Assembly: GCA_963702055.1 (NCBI GenBank)
Contig: OY969702.1
Coordinates: forward strand, 1,054,001 to 1,118,000
DNA: 64,000 nt
Direction: 5' to 3'
Source: CAWINX01 sp963702055
GTDB lineage: Bacteria; Actinomycetota; Thermoleophilia; Solirubrobacterales; 70-9
Shown here: in pieces, positions 62,789 to 64,000 of the stretch
Layout: every line of letters begins with the position of its first letter
How positions within the stretch are numbered: the first letter of the stretch is position 1
The notes under the pieces: generated by a model
Told to the model about the DNA's origin: nothing
Database searches by the model: none
Seen by the model: only the letters and a program-made list of their open reading frames with translations
Made by a program: the position numbers and the translations under genes

Positions 62789-63387
62789 TAGTCGGCGTCG
62801 TGCAGGAGGAGGATGTCTCCGGCGCGGGCGCCTGCCGTCGCTCGACGAGCAATCGACTCCGCGGTTGCGCTTCGAGCCCAGTCGCGGCCCCATAGCGACC
62901 AGAGGACCGGCCGCCAGCCGCGACGCCTCACCGCCCGCAGGGTCGGCGTGCTGAAGACGCCATAGGGAGGGCGGAAGTCGGAGATCGCCTGGCCGCCCCC
63001 CTCCTCGATCGCCGTCCTGGCTCGTTCGGCGTCGTCCAGGAATCCGCGCGGCGTCAGCCGCAACAGGTTGCGATGGCGGTGGCAATGCAGCTCGACCCGG
63101 TGGCCCGCGGAGACGATCTCGGCGACCAGCGCCGGGCGGCGCGCCACCTGCTCGCCGACCAGGAAGAAGGTCGCCGTCGCCCCCGCCTCGCGGAGTATCT
63201 CCAGCGTTTGGGGAGTCCCCTGGGGATGGGGGCCGTCGTCAAAGGTGAGAGCGACGCCGTCGGCGCCCTCCTGCCGGTGGGTGATGCCGAGCGCGGGACC
63301 GACGCCGGGCACGACGGGGGCAAGCGCCGGGCCGGCGTGAAGAATCGCCGCGGCCGAGGCGCCGGCGCCGGCCAGGGTCGCAATCAA
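62686..63387 (-). CDS. Polysaccharide deacetylase (NodB domain)
   Basis: 233 residues from TTG 63387, which overlaps the upstream gene's TGA by 4 nt. After a hydrophobic start (about 3-25) comes the NodB domain: GVALTFDDGPHP (catalytic Asp), HRVELHCHRH (metal His), FRPPYGVF and LLLHDAD. It removes acetyl groups from surface glycans, probably outside the membrane. Coupled to a glycosyltransferase gene, so both likely act on the same glycan or glycolipid. Confidence 0.88.
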   Translation of the reverse strand: MIATLAGAGASAAAILHAGPALAPVVPGVGPALGITHRQEGADGVALTFDDGPHPQGTPQTLEILREAGATATFFLVGEQVARRPALVAEIVSAGHRVELHCHRHRNLLRLTPRGFLDDAERARTAIEEGGGQAISDFRPPYGVFSTPTLRAVRRRGWRPVLWSLWGRDWARSATAESIARRATAGARAGDILLLHDADYYSAPGSWVRTVAALPIILEELGSRGLKPISLRR

Positions 63388-64000
63388 CGGTTGGCTGCGG
63401 AAGCCCCGCCGTTCGCGGATGTGGCGGCCGCGTGCAGCCGGTGAGCGACCGTGGAGGCCGGAGTGGCGTCGTTGTCCTTGCCGAAGTGAATCCGGCCCTC
63501 GAGCGGCTTCGCCGCCTTCGAGACCACGTGATAGGGACCGTCCCAGTGAACCGAGAGGGCGAGGACCACCACCAGCGCGATCGCCGCCGCGCCGGTGCTG
63601 ACCGCGGTGGCGGCGCGGCCCGCCCGCAGGCGCCAAACCGGCTGTGGCTTGATCCTCGGGCGAGCGGTGAGAACACGGGAAGCGACCGCGGGCAGAGAGG
63701 CGAAGGAGGAGTCGGGCGGCCGCCGCTCGTGGGTTGTATGACGCAGCATCGACTCCAGCTCATGTTCGGAGCGAGCCACTTCGGCGAGGCCGAAGCGCTC
63801 GAAGGCGGCGTTGTTGGCCCGCAGGTGACCCGCCGAGAAGCCAAAGGAGATGACCGGGCAACCGCGGATGTGGGCCTCGAGGACGGTGAGGCCGGCGGTC
63901 GAGTGGACCATCGCGTCCGCTGCCGCCATCCAGTCGCTCATCTGCTCGGTGAAACCGAGGACCCGCACCTGGTCGTTGTCGCCGAAGCGCTGCTCAAGCC
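63384..64000 (-). CDS. Glycosyltransferase, C-terminal part (cut by window edge)
   Basis: The frame is open to the window end, so the N-terminus is missing. The visible part has the GT-B donor-site region of the MurG/MGDG-synthase type (SDWMAAADAMVHSTAGLTVLE, with GCPVISFGFSAGH following), then a linker and one membrane helix followed by a tail of about 55 residues. A C-terminal membrane helix is unusual for this family. Coupled to the deacetylase gene downstream. Confidence 0.72.
   Translation of the reverse strand, partial: LEQRFGDNDQVRVLGFTEQMSDWMAAADAMVHSTAGLTVLEAHIRGCPVISFGFSAGHLRANNAAFERFGLAEVARSEHELESMLRHTTHERRPPDSSFASLPAVASRVLTARPRIKPQPVWRLRAGRAATAVSTGAAAIALVVVLALSVHWDGPYHVVSKAAKPLEGRIHFGKDNDATPASTVAHRLHAAATSANGGASAANR

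Overview
This window is a G+C-rich bacterial chromosome segment, densely packed, most likely from an actinomycete of the Thermoleophilia/Solirubrobacterales type. The evidence is gene content and order: rpmE-prfA-prmC-tsaC upstream of wecA-atpIBEFHAGDC, the grouping of ftsEX, smpB and ssrA, an Rpf-like muralytic enzyme, the DUF1385 and DUF354 families, and GTG/TTG starts with many 1- or 4-nt overlaps. Genus cannot be told from the sequence alone. About 65 protein genes and one tmRNA gene are supported. I see no rRNA, tRNA, CRISPR array, prophage or complete insertion sequence.

Layout. 1-6.2 kb: the phosphate uptake operon pstSCAB-phoU, a full-length response regulator, and a receiver-less OmpR-type DNA-binding protein. 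TTYAC arrays of about 11-bp period (PHO-box-like) precede pstS, the receiver-less regulator and a terminator-ended leader. 6.2-16 kb: accessory genes (HD hydrolase, Rpf-like protein, methyltransferase, P-type metal ATPase, purU-P450-OsmC-metallohydrolase run, small membrane ORFs, DUF1697, peroxiredoxin). 16-24.6 kb: ribosome rescue and envelope genes (ssrA tmRNA with deduced tag ADHEFALAA, a disulfide reductase, a coiled-coil HhH membrane protein, smpB, RNase R, CtpA-type protease, ftsX, ftsE). 24.6-35.5 kb: transketolase, nadA, Fpg/Nei glycosylase, nadC, a sigma factor coupled to an alkyltransferase, prfB with a programmed frameshift, secA, hpf. 35.5-44.7 kb: ComF, two nucleotide-sugar pyrophosphorylases, ahcY, phosphoglucose/phosphomannose isomerase, UDP-glucose dehydrogenase, LCP ligase, M20 peptidase. 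45.2-52.3 kb: the complete F1Fo ATP synthase operon. 52.4-60.7 kb: wecA, DUF354 glycosyltransferase-like, glyA, an opposing lysyl-oxidase-like gene, tsaC, prmC, prfA, DUF1385, rpmE. 60.8-64 kb: a diguanylate cyclase, a polysaccharide deacetylase and the end of a glycosyltransferase.

How the parts fit. The pst genes, regulators and PHO-like boxes form a phosphate-starvation module. tmRNA, SmpB and RNase R form a ribosome-rescue and decay module. prfA, prmC and prfB provide and modify release factors. The sugar-nucleotide, LCP, WecA and DUF354 genes build cell-surface polymers.

The least explained content is a set of palindromic intergenic elements of several unrelated families. Two copies of a roughly 150-bp four-helix cloverleaf lie in inverted orientation behind atpC. 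Two copies of a roughly 115-bp element have arms that differ between copies but still pair. Two copies of a 45-bp hairpin are 84% identical. A palindrome-bearing segment is inserted in frame in prmC. Most of the intergenic ones begin at or within a few bases of a stop codon, which suggests they double as transcript ends or mobilise into gene ends. All were found by eye; genome-wide copy number was not tested.
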